64,000 nt of DNA. Source: Inia geoffrensis. Its lineage: Eukaryota > Chordata > Mammalia > Artiodactyla > Iniidae. A model generated the notes under the pieces. It was not told the DNA's origin and searched no databases. It was given only the letters and a program-made list of their open reading frames with translations. Numbering within the stretch: the first letter of the stretch is position 1; the number at the start of each line of letters is the position of its first letter. The position numbers and the translations under genes are program-made. This document shows, piece by piece, positions 22,285 to 34,582 of the stretch. The DNA lies in NCBI GenBank assembly GCA_036417435.1, contig CM070904.1, positions 15,730,835 through 15,794,834 on the forward strand. The letters are read 5' to 3'.

Positions 22285-23810
22285 TGCTTTCTTTTTATTT
22301 TTTAGTTAAACTTTTTATATTGAGATAACTGTGCATGCAGTAATAAGAAATAAGGCAGAGAGATTCCATGTAACCCTTGTTTCAGTTTCTTGAACATCTG
22401 TGCATGTGTGTGTGTGTATTTATTTATTTTTCCAGCTTGTTTCTCTCTGTTTTTCAGATTATATCATTTCTATTGTTCTATCTTCAAGGTCACTAATTCT
22501 TTCTTCTGTCCTCGACATTCTGATTTGAGTCCATTCACTGATTCTTATTTAGGTTTTCTATTTTCTTATTCTAAAATTTCTGTTTGGTTCTTCTTTATAT
22601 CTTCTGTTTCTTTGCTGAGATTTTCTGTTTCTTTGCTAAGTCTTTCTATGTTTTCATTTGCTTCAAATGTGTTTTAAATTGTTCATTGAAGCATTATATG
22701 ATGGCTGATTTAAAACCCTTGTCAGATAATTCTAACACCTCTGTGTGGGTATCTATTTTTTCGCCATTCTAGCTGAGGTTTTCTTAGTTCCTTGTGTGAT
22801 GAGTGCTTTTTGATCAAAGCCATTTGGGGTATTATGTTATGGACTGTGGGTCTTAGTTAGACCTTCTTTTTTAGCTGGCATTTTTAGCATCACTCCATCT
22901 GAGGAAGGGAGCCCACCCTCATTACTGCCAGGGAGGGGTGGGAATACCAAGTCCCCTATACACTCTGTTGACCTCCAAGGGTGGTGAAGTTCCTTCTTAC
23001 TGCTGGGTGAGGGTAAGAGATTGGCTCACCATGAGGTCTTTATCCCACCCTTGCCTGTGAGGGCAGAGATACTGATCACTGATCCTACATAGCCTCTGGT
23101 CATTGGGGGCAGGGTGGCCTCATTCACACTGGGTGGTGGTGAAAGTCCTGACTCAATGCCAGGCATCTTCTGAACCCCAGCATGGTGACTTGTTACTGCT
23201 GGTAGGTTCCTTACTTGGTGCTATTATATTGCAGCCTTCCCACATGGTCTCCATAACATGGGAGTGGGGGACCACATTAATGCCTATTACATGCATGTTA
23301 CTGCAGGCAACTGTACTGCTTGTCCTGCTCCCTACTCTGCCCTTTCTGCCATCACCCTGGTGGAAGGGTTCAGAGACCTTCTTACAGACCAATGAAGATG
23401 GTCTTTCAGCTCCCCACCTTTGCTGGCATGGGTGGGGGGGGCACAGTTTTACCTGTGATGTTTAGCTGGAGGAGAGCATTATGGTCTAAAGGTTATCTGT
23501 CTTGCTAGGCTGCTCCTTGCTAGGCTTTCCTTAGGGAGAGAAGACTTGGGGGATCTTGTTTTGGGTCTGCATCAATTAGCCTTTCCAGGTTGCCAGCCCC
23601 TGAAGCTCCAAGTCTGGGGTGTGTATATGGGCCAACAAGAAAACCCAGGGAGCCCACCACTGTGTCATTTCTCAGGTCCAAAGTTCCTAGCTGGTCTGCT
23701 TTCTTCCCTCCATCTTTCAGAGTCTTCTTATTTGTCTTACCTATAAGTTCAGGAGTTTTAGCTGTACTTAGTGGGAGGATTAGGGAAATGTATGTTCCCC
23801 AGAAGTGAAA
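22285..23810 (-). mobile_element. Ancient L1 fragment, antisense
   Basis: In reverse complement this follows an ancient L1 (L1M/HAL1-like): CTTCTGTTTCTTTGCTGAGA, then TGTCAGATAATTCTAACACC, then GGGTATTATGTTATGGACTG. A GC-richer block follows with repeated phrases (TTACTGCCAGGGAGGGGTGG; TTACTGCTGGGTGAGGGTAA), the 5'-UTR repeat layout of such elements. A (TG)n run lies near 22,407. ORFs of 62-120 codons here are relics or chance. Confidence 0.65.
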
Positions 23811-24774
23811 GTTTCTCTCTGCCTCCTTTTCAAAAATAAACTTTTATTGCTTTCCTTATAAATTTGTCAGAAATCAAATATTAAGGATATCAACTTTTTG
23901 AATGTCAGAACTGTAAAAAATATCTTTTCCTATATGTGGTTATTTGTATGCTTATTCAAGACCTGTGCTACATTCACTTAAAAAAATCATATTGATGTTA
24001 GTGGTGATGGTGATGATGATGAATCAGAAAGTATTGGCTAAAATCAAGTGCTTAGATCTTTAGCCAAATTGAGTTCTGTAGGTGGTCTCCTGTTACCATA
24101 GATAATTTTGAATTAGCTCCAGGGGAGTGAAGTCTTGGTAGTAGATACAAGGTTTGGCATGTCCCTGTCCTCCAGGAGGAATTGAGACTTTCAAGAGACT
24201 GATCAGGAGGCTGCTGGCAACAGGAGCAATTTGGCCTACAGCTGGGCTGAAGAAGTTCCTATCAGCAATCCATGCTGGCTCTGCCTGTAGGATCTTGATG
24301 ACACATTAGTGCCTTTACAATCAGAGCGTCAGTGAACAGCTTGTTCCCTTGGCAAAATGCTGGAGATCTGCCCCTTATCACTCCAATGCTGCGAAATTGA
24401 GACTCCTGGACTCAGTGACTTTGGGGACATTATTTATATGACACTTCCAAGTACCTGCTGGGCTTTCTGGTCCCTCCAATCAGGGGAGACCCTCAGGAAA
24501 ATTGTGACCCTTGGGATGATGGTTTTGGGTGATTCTAACTCCATTTTTGCCCTTCATTCATTTATTCATTAATTGAATCATCTATTCCATTGTTTATCTA
24601 CTTATTAGAGAACTACCTTCTTTTCAGGAGGCATCAGGGAAACAGATGAAAAACATCCTTTTTGCTGACAGGATGATCATAAGTAGGGAAGACAATGACC
24701 ATCACATTTACAGCCATGACGGAAAGAAGTACAAGGTCGTCCCAGAGTGCAGAGCAGGCTAAGGATAGACTGTC
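23811..24774. other. Single-copy sequence, no gene seen
   Basis: Contains a short GATGGT/GATGAT-rich run near 24,003-24,024. No gene features. Confidence 0.4.
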
Positions 24775-24784
24775 AGAAAGGGCT

Positions 24785-24788
<4 letters not shown>

Positions 24789-24817
<29 letters not shown>

Positions 24818-25007
24818 TGGTACACGGGCCTCTCACTTGTGGCCTCTTCCGTTGCTGAGCACAGGCTCCGGACGCGCAGGCCTAGCGGCCAAGGCTCACG
24901 GGCCCAGCTGCTCCGCGGCATGTGAGACCTTCACAGAACAGGGCACGAACCCGTGTCCCCTGCATCGGCAGACAGACTCTCAACCACTGCGCCACCAGGG
25001 AAGCCCC
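24789..25007 (-). mobile_element. CHR-type SINE, antisense
   Basis: T-run, body and head ending GCCACCAGGGAAGCCCC. The 14-bp duplication AGAAAGGGCTTCTT at 24,775-24,788 and 25,008-25,021 is perfect. Confidence 0.95.
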
Positions 25008-25021
25008 AGAAAGGGCTTCTT

Positions 25022-26509
25022 GAAGGAGATGACACATGGGGTGAGTCGTTGGGGAAAAGGAATTAGCCAAGTGAAGAGGGAACAGGCGTGCAAGGCTGAC
25101 CACTGCAACAGAGGGATGTGGTTCTAGGATGGTGGGACCACAGAGTGGGAAATGCCAGGTGTGTGAGAGGTGAGCCTGAGAGGCAGAGGGGGTTTGGTGT
25201 TGTAGGGCTTTATTGTCAGGCTACCGAGCCTGGATTTCAGCCTAAAGACAACGTATAACCATGAAGGGTTTTTATGCAGAATAGTAGCACAATATTCCAG
25301 AAAGCTCATTCTATCATGTGGAAGAAGAATGGATTGGAGAAGGATGTGCTTTTGTCTTGAATATAATCACTGGCCACTTCAGTCTTGGAGGAAATCAGTA
25401 TGTTCATTTGTACCAAAATATGAGTGATTTTACATGATCCTAAGAACAGTATTTTTGTTGTTATTGTTGTAAATGACGATTGGGAGAATCTGATTTTGTG
25501 GTGAACCCTCAAACCATACCATGTGGGTGAGCATACATTTGCTGAGGTTTGAGATCTCCTGGCCAGTCCTTCTCAGAAACTGCAGGTAACTGAGAGCTCT
25601 TATCATCAGATGAATTCTTTTCCATCCATCTGTTTATGTAAATAACAAGAAGGGCCTTTCTTGTGAGCTGTGAAGACTGTCCTGAATGAGAAAACAGCTG
25701 CTTTTCAGTGCTTTGGAAGAATGATAGGAACTGATGGTAAAAGAGGGGAAAATGAAGGTCACTGCCCATTCATTTCCTTCCTTTGGATCAGAAGCTATGA
25801 AAATGTAAATTGAACCTTGAAACATTCAAGCAGAAATGGGAAAACAAAGGAGAAAGGCTGTTTGAGACATAGCTAGTGAATTTGGGGAGGCTGGGAGGTG
25901 GGGGAGATATTCGCTGTCCCCAGGAAACAATATCGCTTTCATCAAAAGGAAGAAAAAATAAGTTCTCTGGTTTTCTGTGTCCTGAGGCTGAATTTAATTA
26001 AAGCAAGAAAGGGCAGAGAGAAGTGATAAATAAAACAAAACCTAGATCTGTAGAAAACTGCCCTAGAGAAGTTAGAGGAGAGTGAGGCTGGTAATCATCA
26101 TTACATGAGGGATGAGATATGTCAAGGGTAGAGGATGTCGTGTGGACAATATAATGAAGCATAATATGGGAGGAGATAGTAAAATCCAAACACCTTTTAT
26201 AACAGCAGAACTAAGATGCAGGGTGCATGCATGAGCACTGGTTCTTTTCAGTTTGACAAAACGGATCTTTGATGTCTCCCTCTTTATCAGCCTGGGGGAT
26301 AAAAGCAGTGGTATCTGCAAGGTGATGCCCTTGGCTGAGGGCCACTTAAGTTTCATTGGAGATGTGAGAGAGGAAAACTTGAGTGGTGGATAATTTGTAT
26401 GGTAAGGATTGCATTTCAGATGATCTTGGGGAAGAGGTAATATATGCAAAAACATAACCAAAGGTAACGGGAATGCCTGGAGCAATTGAAAATCCAAGTT
26501 CTCAAATGC
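25022..26509. other. Single-copy sequence, no gene seen
   Basis: Minus-strand ORFs of 63-141 codons overlap in different frames. The longest (26,072-26,497) has no domain, signal peptide or upstream promoter-like sequence that I can see. Confidence 0.4.
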
Positions 26510-26720
26510 GGGATGGCAACCCCAGGTTTTCCACTTTTGGGTTGGGTGACTTTGGGCAAGTCACAAGTTCGCTATTCATCAGTCAGTCAAGGAATGGGGC
26601 TAAGGTGCAATACCTCATTTTAGCTATTGTTAAAAGGATTAAATGAATTAATATGTGTAAGGCACTTAATTCCTGGCACACAGGAAATGCAACATATAAA
26701 AAAGTTTAAAAACTATTGTG
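26510..26720 (+). mobile_element. MIR SINE, sense
   Basis: Contains GGTGACTTTGGGCAAGTCAC, then TTAAAAGGATTAAATGAATT, then GTGTAAGGCACTTAATTCCT and CACACAGGAAATGC. Confidence 0.8.
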
Positions 26721-26984
26721 ATGACGACTGTCTGCCCAAGTTATTGGGGTGTCTGGGGACTCAGTTTGAGACAGTATAAAAGCAACAATGTCACTTGGAA
26801 GCTCTGAGTCAACTTGTGGAAGAGTCTAGAGTCAAGAGAGTGAAAAATCAATACTAGCATCCTGTGGGGAATGGGAAAGATCAGGATCATAAATGGGTGG
26901 CAGAGCCGTGAGTCAGGGATGGGCTGGAGAAGGCATGGAATTAGAGCCAGTGTACAGCAAGCTGAGGGCAGCCTGTAAGCAGGG

Positions 26985-27085
26985 ATTTGTGTCACTTTGT
27001 TCACTGCTATAAGCCTAGTGCCTAGAGCAGTTCCTGATACATAGCAGGCCCTCCCTAGGCATTTGTTGAGTAAATGATTGAAGTG
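26985..27085 (+). mobile_element. L2 LINE 3' end, sense
   Basis: CACTGCTATAAGCCTAGTGC, then GAGCAGTTCCTGATACATAG, then GCATTTGTTGAGTAAATGAT matches the terminal order of L2. Confidence 0.7.
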
Positions 27086-27941
27086 TTGTAAGGGCAGTGG
27101 ACATGCTGGCCTGGTATAAAGGAACAGAATCAGGATGGACAGTTGTTACAGGGAAGCAACCTTAAAGGCCACAGTAACTCCCACAGCAAGTAGTCTGAGT
27201 TCTCTGGGGTGTCTAGAACTAGAAAATCCTGAATTTGAGTAAGGAAGGCTGAGGAACATCAATTAATGTCTTTCTCTCTCTCTTTCTCCCTCCCTCCTGC
27301 CTTTCCTCCTCCCTTTTGGATATTTGTCTTTCATCTGCCAATCTACCCTGATATGAAGGAAGTGGTTGCCTTCTAATTTTTCTCTCTTCTGTGGATGAAG
27401 CAAGCATACAATCAAGTGAGTTTAAGGAACAGTTAAGAGATTTCAGTTAGGTTTAAAGAAGAATTTCCTACCAGCAAGGAGTGCTCAATCCTGAAATCTG
27501 TTACAGAGGCAAGTGGGGGAAAACCTTCTTGTCTAAAAGATCTCTGCCAGTAGCATAAATTCTCCATTCTCTAGAAAGCTCTGTGATCCTACATGAAAGA
27601 GAATGAACGAGGAAAACTCATGAGGGGTCTCTGCCCAGGAGGATGTGGAAGTGAAGATGACCTTAAAGATGACTCAAAGATTTGCAGCCTTGCAAAATGG
27701 AATTGGGTGATGGGAGGGAAATGGATGAAGTCCAAAGACCAGGCCAAGGCAGGTGGCAGCATTCTCTTTTCAGCAGATCAAAGAAGAGAGGGCAGGAATC
27801 CTTGGTGTATTTACGGTTAGTTGCTAATTCTGGGTTTTTAGCCTGTTTGGGATATTGTGATAAGGATGTGTAGGATTATGATGGTGGTGGTGGTGGTCTC
27901 TGTGTAGGTGTGAGTATGTGGTATATGTATGTGGGTCTGTA
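27086..27941. other. Mostly single-copy, possible CR1/L3 fossil and CT tract
   Basis: A CT-rich tract lies at about 27,268-27,318. The stretch 27,415-27,580 resembles the 3' region of CR1/L3 LINEs, but only weakly. No gene seen. Confidence 0.35.
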
Positions 27942-27944
27942 TGG

Positions 27945-27976
<32 letters not shown>
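27945..27976. repeat. (TG)n microsatellite
   Basis: About 16 TG units after a degenerate TG-rich lead. The cysteine/valine-rich ORFs across it come from the repeat. Confidence 0.95.
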
Positions 27977-27977
<1 letters not shown>

Positions 27978-28149
27978 TGTATGAGAATGAAAAAGAGGTG
28001 TCTATATTTTCAAATGCTGCTAAAGTGCTTAGAGATCCTTATTGTGGGTTTCCATGGAAACATGAGATTTTTGTCTCAGAAACAAATGGCAGGATCCTGG
28101 AGAAAAGGGCATGGAAACGCACATTTAATATCTTTTTGTAATCTACCTA

Positions 28150-28660
28150 TTTTTGTGCATTTGTGAGGGCAAGTAAGCTAAAGGAGTGATCAAAATATTC
28201 AGAAATATATTAGTGGTTATTTTAATTAAAAAAAGGAGGACATTGGTCATTCGGCTTTTGTTTTACACAGCTTTCACATAACACAGAGGTTATTTCTAAG
28301 ATTCTCTCTTTGATTTCTTACTTTACTTTAGCTTGTGTACCAACCAATTCTTGTTAAATATTTATGGACAAGATTAAAGACTTTATAAAACTTAGCAGCT
28401 GGCAGCTGTCCTCGCCTAAAGGATAAAGCAGAGAGTTTTCATTTTAATTGGATAACTATGTGACAGAAATACCTAACCCCTAAGGGTAATACAAGAATTA
28501 AAATATGTAAAGCAATTTTCAAAAGAGAAAATCGCCTTTTACATTTTGTAGTTTTTATTTCCGTGTGTAGTTTGTGTGAAGGTAAAGTTATGGTGTTGTC
28601 TTTTATAGTTTCCTAAGGTTGAAGACATATTTCAATGTTTCAGAATGTTTCCTAATAAGA
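28150..28660. other. Single-copy A/T-rich stretch
   Basis: Repeat-free by eye, containing the palindromic phrase GCAGCTGGCAGCTG (about 28,397-28,410; overlapping E-box-like CAGCTG sites) and TTTTAATTGG-type homeodomain-like words. No coding frame of note. Confidence 0.35.
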
Positions 28661-28984
28661 TTCAGGCCGTGAAAAGACAATTTTGGTCCTTGATGTGACA
28701 CAAAATCACTCATCATACTCTACTTCTAAGAATCTTTAACACAGCTGTCTCATGACCCAGTTGTAAAATGAGAGAGTAAACTGAAAAGTTCTGGGGAGTG
28801 GACGAATCCGTTAAACTGGCTGGCTGACATTGAATGTAACCAACAGGAGTTGAAAAAGTGTTTTTTCTTTTTTTTCCATTATTAAGCCAGCAATTGCCTG
28901 ATGTTGAATAGCCATGATCTTTGTATTGAGCCTCTGACATTGATCTCATACTGTTTGAGAGAGAGAAAGACATTAATTGGTGTT

Positions 28985-29040
28985 CCTCAGCTGATCTTGG
29001 ACAAGTCACTTCCCCTCTGTGGGTCTGATACTCAGCCATA
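28985..29040 (+). mobile_element. Short MIR fragment
   Basis: GATCTTGGACAAGTCACTTC followed by CCCTCTGTGGGTCTGATACTC resembles the MIR core. Confidence 0.5.
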
Positions 29041-29111
29041 ACATATGGGGCTTGGACAAAATATTTCCTGAGATTTTTTATTTTTGTTTTTGAGGGCCTA
29101 AGTGTCTAAGT

Positions 29112-29438
29112 CAGGGCCAGCAAGCAAGGGACCATGAACCAAATCCTATCTCCTGCCTGTTTTTTATAACCCTGAAAATTAAGAATGACATTTTAAAATG
29201 GTTGGGGGAAAATCAATAGAAGATTAATATTTTGTGATACATAAAATTATATGAAATTCAAATTTTGGTGTCTATAAAGTTTTATTGCAACAGATCCAAG
29301 CTCATTCATTTACATTGTTTTGTCCACGGCTGTTTTCACACTACAATGGCACAGCTGAGTACTGTGACAGAGACCCTCTGATCCTCAAAGCCTAACATAT
29401 TCACTCTCTAATCTTTGCAGAAAAAGGTTTCCAACTTC
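29112..29438 (+). mobile_element. Ancient DNA-transposon-type repeat, family uncertain
   Basis: Matches a widespread mammalian repeat from memory: GGCCAGCAAGCAAGGGACCA, then ATATGAAATTCAAATTTTGG, then AAAGTTTTATTGCAACAGA and GACAGAGACCCTCTGATCCT, ending AAAAAGGTTTCCAACTTCT. Probably a non-autonomous hAT-type element. No coding capacity. Confidence 0.6.
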
Positions 29439-29900
29439 TACCTAAATGATTCTCAATCATTTAAAAGAACCAGTCAAATCACCTTGTTTTGATTGTTTGA
29501 ACAGTAATGTTCTTAACAGAATGGATTGCGTTTGGAAAAGGTTTTTGTTAGATCTCTTCTCTGTGTTTAAAAGGGGGAAAATGTGGTTTTCTTCAAACAA
29601 ACCCGGTAACTTTTTGACATGAACCAATTTCTCTGGGTAATTTTTCCTCTCTCAGCTTCACTTGAGGAGTGTTAGCTGCATTCCTGTACGAGTGGGGGAG
29701 GTGGGAGAATGTCACCTATGGACCAAAGGTTTCAAGAGTCCACTCCTTCAAGGTCTCCCTTGTTTACAAGGTCTCAAACCCAAGCCCTGAGAAAAACTCT
29801 TGACTGGCTGAAGTGCAAATGAAACCAATCACTAGCAGACCTAGGGAGGTAACCTTTATTGATCCTTTGCTCTTGGCCAACCTCAGTGTTAGGCATTTTC
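29439..29900. other. Single-copy sequence, no gene seen
   Basis: No gene or repeat family recognised. Confidence 0.4.
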
Positions 29901-29914
29901 ATGCATAGTATTTT

Positions 29915-30125
29915 TTTTTTTTTTTTTTTTTTTGCGGTACGCGGGCCTCTCACTGTTGTGGCTTCTCCCGTTGCGGGGCACAGGCTCCGGACGCACAGGC
30001 TCAGCGGCCATGGCTCACGGGCCCAGCCGCTCCGCGGCACGTGGGATCTTCCCAGACGGGGGCACGAACCGGTGTCCCCTGCATCGGCAGGCGGACTCTC
30101 AACTACTGCGCCACCAGGGAAGCCC
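29915..30125 (-). mobile_element. CHR-type SINE, antisense
   Basis: T-run, GCGGTACGCGGGCCTCTCAC and so on to CCACCAGGGAAGCCC. Perfect 14-bp duplication ATGCATAGTATTTT at 29,901-29,914 and 30,126-30,139. Confidence 0.95.
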
Positions 30126-30139
30126 ATGCATAGTATTTT

Positions 30140-30689
30140 AACATTCTTTTTAATGACCTCATCTCCCAGGTGGGAGGGCCTGGGGCATGCAGAGCTTAGA
30201 CAGCTGATAAGTAGAAGAGTGTAGATTTGAGCCTAGGTCTGTCTGACTTCTAAACTCAGGTTCTTACAAAATCAACTTCACATTTACAAAAACTTCTTCC
30301 CAGTAAGGAAGTCACCCCCCGCCAAAAAACCAAAAATAAGTCCAGAAGTCCTACATTTACATCATAGACAGGTCCAGGAACTTCTGCCAGTCTCTTTGAA
30401 TGTGTCAAAACTCTCCCTGAATAGCTTCCGATCTCTGTTTTCAAGTGTCAGAGCTCAACTTTAGGAGACTTTGTTTGTTTGTTTTCCATGCTATGGCTTC
30501 TGTTGTTGGCATCCCACTGTTTTTAAGGGCTAACTTCCAGTGTGCAGAGCTCCCAGGAGACCTGACATTTTGCTGGTTGTTGGCAAGTGGCACCTCCACT
30601 ATCCAGCCTGCTAGAAACCTTCCTACACTGGCTGATGACATCTTCCTCTGAGCCCCCCATCTATCTTTTCCTTCATGTCCAACATTCTG
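30140..30689. other. Single-copy sequence, no gene seen
   Basis: ORFs of 62-68 codons on both strands overlap one another without recognisable motifs. Confidence 0.4.
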
Positions 30690-30815
30690 CCATGGAGCCC
30701 CATTGGGCTGTAAGCTTCTTGAGGTCAGAGATTATGTCTTAGGTCTTTGTAACCACGCAGCACTGAGTGTGGTGCCTTGTGAGGGCAATGAACATTTGTG
30801 GTGAATAATTACATG
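30690..30815 (+). mobile_element. L2 LINE 3' end, sense
   Basis: GGGCTGTAAGCTTCTTGAGG, then CAGAGATTATGTCTTAGGTC, then GAACATTTGTGGTGAATAAT follows L2 terminal order. Confidence 0.65.
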
Positions 30816-30984
30816 GGAAAAAAATTCCATTCTGGAAATTTACCTCATCACCTATGTTCTGAGTGCCTACTATATGCTGAAGCCAACAAGAACACACTGA
30901 ATGAAGGCAAGGCTCTTTGTGCTTATTTCAGCAGAAAAGAGGCAGGTGTAAGCTGAGATATGACATCTAGGGATAGCATTTCTT

Positions 30985-31200
30985 TTGAACTGCGGTACAG
31001 CTGAGGTACAATATTATATAAGTTATAGCTGTACAATATAGTGGTTCACAATTTTTAAAGGTTATACTCCATTTATAGCTATTATAAAACATTGGCTATA
31101 TTCCCTGTGTTGTACAATATATCCTTGTAGCTTATTGTATACCTAATAGTTTGTAACTCTTAATCTCCTACCCCGATGTGGGCCCACCCCCTTTCCCTTT
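30985..31200 (-). mobile_element. Older L1 3'-UTR fragment, antisense
   Basis: ATAGCTGTACAATATAGTGG, then CCATTTATAGCTATTATAAA and TTGTACAATATATCCTTGTA are L1 3'-UTR phrases in reverse complement. It lies outside the target-site duplication of the neighbouring full-length L1 (from 31,201), so it was there first. Confidence 0.7.
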
Positions 31201-32520
31201 CCCTAGGATGGCAATTTTTCTTCCTCTTTTTATCTTTATTTTACTTTATTAAAAAAATATATTTTCCAGGTGTACAGCAAAGTGATTCAGCTATGCATAT
31301 ACATCAATTCTTTTTCAAATCTTTCCTCATTTAGGTTATTACAGAATATTGAGAAGAGTTCTCACTGCTATACAGTAGGTCCTTTTTGGTTATCTATTCT
31401 AAATATAGCAGTGTGTACATGTCAATCCAAAACTCCCAATCTATCCCTCCCCCTACCCTTCTGCCCTGGTAACCAAAAGTTTGTTGTCTAAGTCTATGAG
31501 TCTACTTCTGTTTTGTAACTAATTTCATTTGTATCATTTTTTTTTTTTTTTTTTAGATTCCAAATATAAGTGATATCACAGGGTTTTTGTCTTTCTCTGT
31601 CTGACTTACTTCATTTAGTATGATAATCTCCAGGTCCATCCATGTTGCTGCAAATGGCATTATTTCATTCTGAGTAATATTTCATTGCACATATGTACAA
31701 CATCTTCTTTATCCATTCATCTGTCAATGCACATTTAGGTTGTTTCCATGTCTTGGCTATTGTAAACAGTGCTGCAATGAACATTGGGGTGCATGTATAC
31801 TTTTGAACCAAGTTTTTCTCTGGATATATGACCAGAAGTAGAATTTCTGGATCATATGGTAGCTCTACTCTTCATTTTTTAAGGAACCTCCGTGCTGTTC
31901 TCCACAGTGGATTTACCAATTTACATGCCCAACAACATTGTAGGAGAGTTCCCTTTTCTCTACACCCTTTCCATCCCTTGTTGTTTGTAGACTTTTTGAT
32001 GATGGTCATTCTGACTGGAGTGAGGTGATATCTCATTGAGTTTTGATTTGCATTTCTCTAATAATTAGCTATGTTGAACATCTTTTCATGTGCCTCTTGG
32101 CCATCTGTATATCTTCTATGGAGAAATGTGTAGTTAGGTCTTCTGCCCATTTTTTGATTTAGTTGTTGGTTTTTACTGTATTGAGCCACATGAGCTGTTT
32201 GTAAATTTTAGAGATTAATCCTTTTATGGTCACATCATTTGCAAATATTTTCTCCCATTCTGAGGGTTGTCTTTTCATTTTGTTTATGGTTTCCTTTTCT
32301 GTTCAAAAGCTCTTGAGTTTAATTAGGTTCCATTTGTTTATTTTTGTTTTTATTTCCATTACTCTGGGGGATGAATCAAAAAAGATATTGCTGCAATTTA
32401 TGTCAGAGAGTGTTCTGCTTATGTTTTCCTCTAAAAGTTTTATAGTATCTGGTCTTACATTTAGGTCTTTAATCCATTTTGAGTTTATTTTTAAGTGTGG
32501 TGTTAAAGAGTGTTCTAATT

Positions 32521-32551
<31 letters not shown>

Positions 32552-32746
32552 TTTTGTGGTACACGGGCCTCTCACTGTTGTGGCTTCTCCCATTGTGGAG
32601 CACAGGCTCCGTATGCACAGGCTCAGTGGCCATGGCTCACAGGCCCAGCCGCTCCGCGGCATGTGGGATCCTCCCGGCCCGGGGCACGAACCCATGTCCC
32701 CTGCATCAGCAGGATGACTCTCAACCACTGCACCACCAGGGAAGCC
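32521..32746 (-). mobile_element. CHR-type SINE inside outer L1, antisense
   Basis: Begins with an (ATTT)n tail (32,521-32,555), then the SINE body GTGGTACACGGGCCTCTCAC and head ending CACCAGGGAAGCC. It interrupts L1 sequence that is continuous in the inner copy (GTGTTCTAATTTCATTCTTT near 35,549). Short duplication CTAATT at 32,515-32,520 and 32,747-32,752. Confidence 0.93.
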
Positions 32747-34582
32747 CTAATTGAATTTTTTTACATGTATTTGGCTTTCTAGTATTCCCAGCACCATTTA
32801 TTGGAGAGACTGTCTTTCCTTCATTGTACAGTCTTGCCTCTTTTGTCATAGATTAATTGACCATAGGTATGTGGGTTCATTTCTGGACTTTCTGTCCTGT
32901 TGTATTGATCTATATTTCTGTTTTTGTGCCAGTACCATACTGCTTTGATGACTGTAGCTTTGTAGTATAGTCTGAAGTTGGGCAGCCTGATTCCTCCAGC
33001 TCCGTTTTTCTTTCTCAATATTGCTTTGGCAATTTGGGGTCTTTTGTGTTTCCATAAAAATTGTAAAATATTTTGTTCTAAATCTGTGAAAAATATCATT
33101 GGTAATTTGATAGGGATTGCATTGAATTTGTAGATTGTTTTGGGTAGTATAGTCATTTTCACAATATTGATTCTTCCAATCCAAGAACATGGTATATCTT
33201 TCCATCTGTTTGTATCATCTTTGATTTCTTTCATCAGTATCTTACATTTTTCTGAGTACAGGTCTTTTGCCTCCTTAGGTAGGTTTATTCTTAGGTATTT
33301 TATTCTTTTTGTTGTGATGATAAATGGGATTGTATCCTTACTCTCTCTTTATGATCTTTCATTGTTAATGTATAGGAATGCAAGAGATTTCTGTGTATTG
33401 ATTTTGTATCCTGCAACTTCAGCATATTAATTGATGAGCTCCAGTAGTTTTCTAGTAGCATCTTTAGGGTTTTCTATGTATAATATAATGTCATCTGAAA
33501 ACAGTGACAGTTTTACTTCTTTTCCAGTTTGGATTCCTTTTATTTCTTTTTCTTCTCTGATTGCTGTGGCTAGGACTTCCAAAACTATGTTGAATAATAT
33601 TGGCTAGAGTGGGCATCCTTGTCTTGTTGCTGATCATAGAAGAAATGTTTTCAGCTTTTCACCATTGAGAATGATGTTTTCTGTGTACTTGTCATATACA
33701 ACCTTTATTATGTGGAGGTAGGTTCCCTCTATGCTCACTTTCTGGAGACTTGTTATCATAAGTAGATGTTGAATTTTTGTCAAAAGCATTTACTGCATCT
33801 ATTGAGATGATCATATGGTTTTTATTCTTCAATTTGTTGATGTGGTGTATCATACTGAGTAATTTGCAGCTACTGAAAAATCCTTGCATCCCTGGGATAA
33901 ATCCCATTTGATCATGGTGTATAATCCTTTTCATGTATTGTTGGATTCTGTTTGCTAGTATTTAGTTGAGGAGTTTTGTGTCTATGTTCATCAGTGATAT
34001 TGGCATATAATTTTCTTTTTTGTGGTATCTTTGTCTGGTTTTGGTATCAGGGTGATGGTGGCCTCATAGAATGAGTTTGGGAGTATTTCTTTCTCTGAAA
34101 TTTTTGGGAAGAGTTTCAGAATGATAGGTGTTAACTCTTCTCTAAATGTTTGATAGAATTCTCCTGTGAAGCCATCCGGTCCTGGAATTTTTTCATTGGG
34201 AGTTATTTATTTATTTATTTTAACATCTTTATTGGAGTATAGTTGCTTTACAGTGTTGTGTTAGTTTCTGTTGTATAACAAAGTGAATCAGCTATATTCA
34301 TACATATATCCTCATATCTCCTCCCTCTTGCATCTCCCTCCAACCCTCCTTATCCAACCCCTCTATGTGGTGACAAGGCACCGAGCTGATCACTCTGTGC
34401 TACTCAGCTGCTTCCCACTAGCTATCTATTTTACATTTGGTAGTGTATATATGTCAATGTTACTCTCTCAGTTTGTCCCAGCTTACACTTTCCCCTCCCT
34501 GTGCCCTCAAATCCATTCTCTATGTCTGTGTCTTTATTCCTGTCCTGTCCATAGGTTCATCACAACCATTTGTTTTTTTTTT

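Noticed and set aside
26072..26497. 141-codon minus-strand ORF
   Set aside because: No domain, no signal peptide with a plausible start, overlapping alternative frames and no splice context.
32226..32717. 163-codon plus-strand ORF
   Set aside because: Antisense to L1 ORF2 and running into the SINE at 32.5 kb. It is a shadow of repeat sequence.
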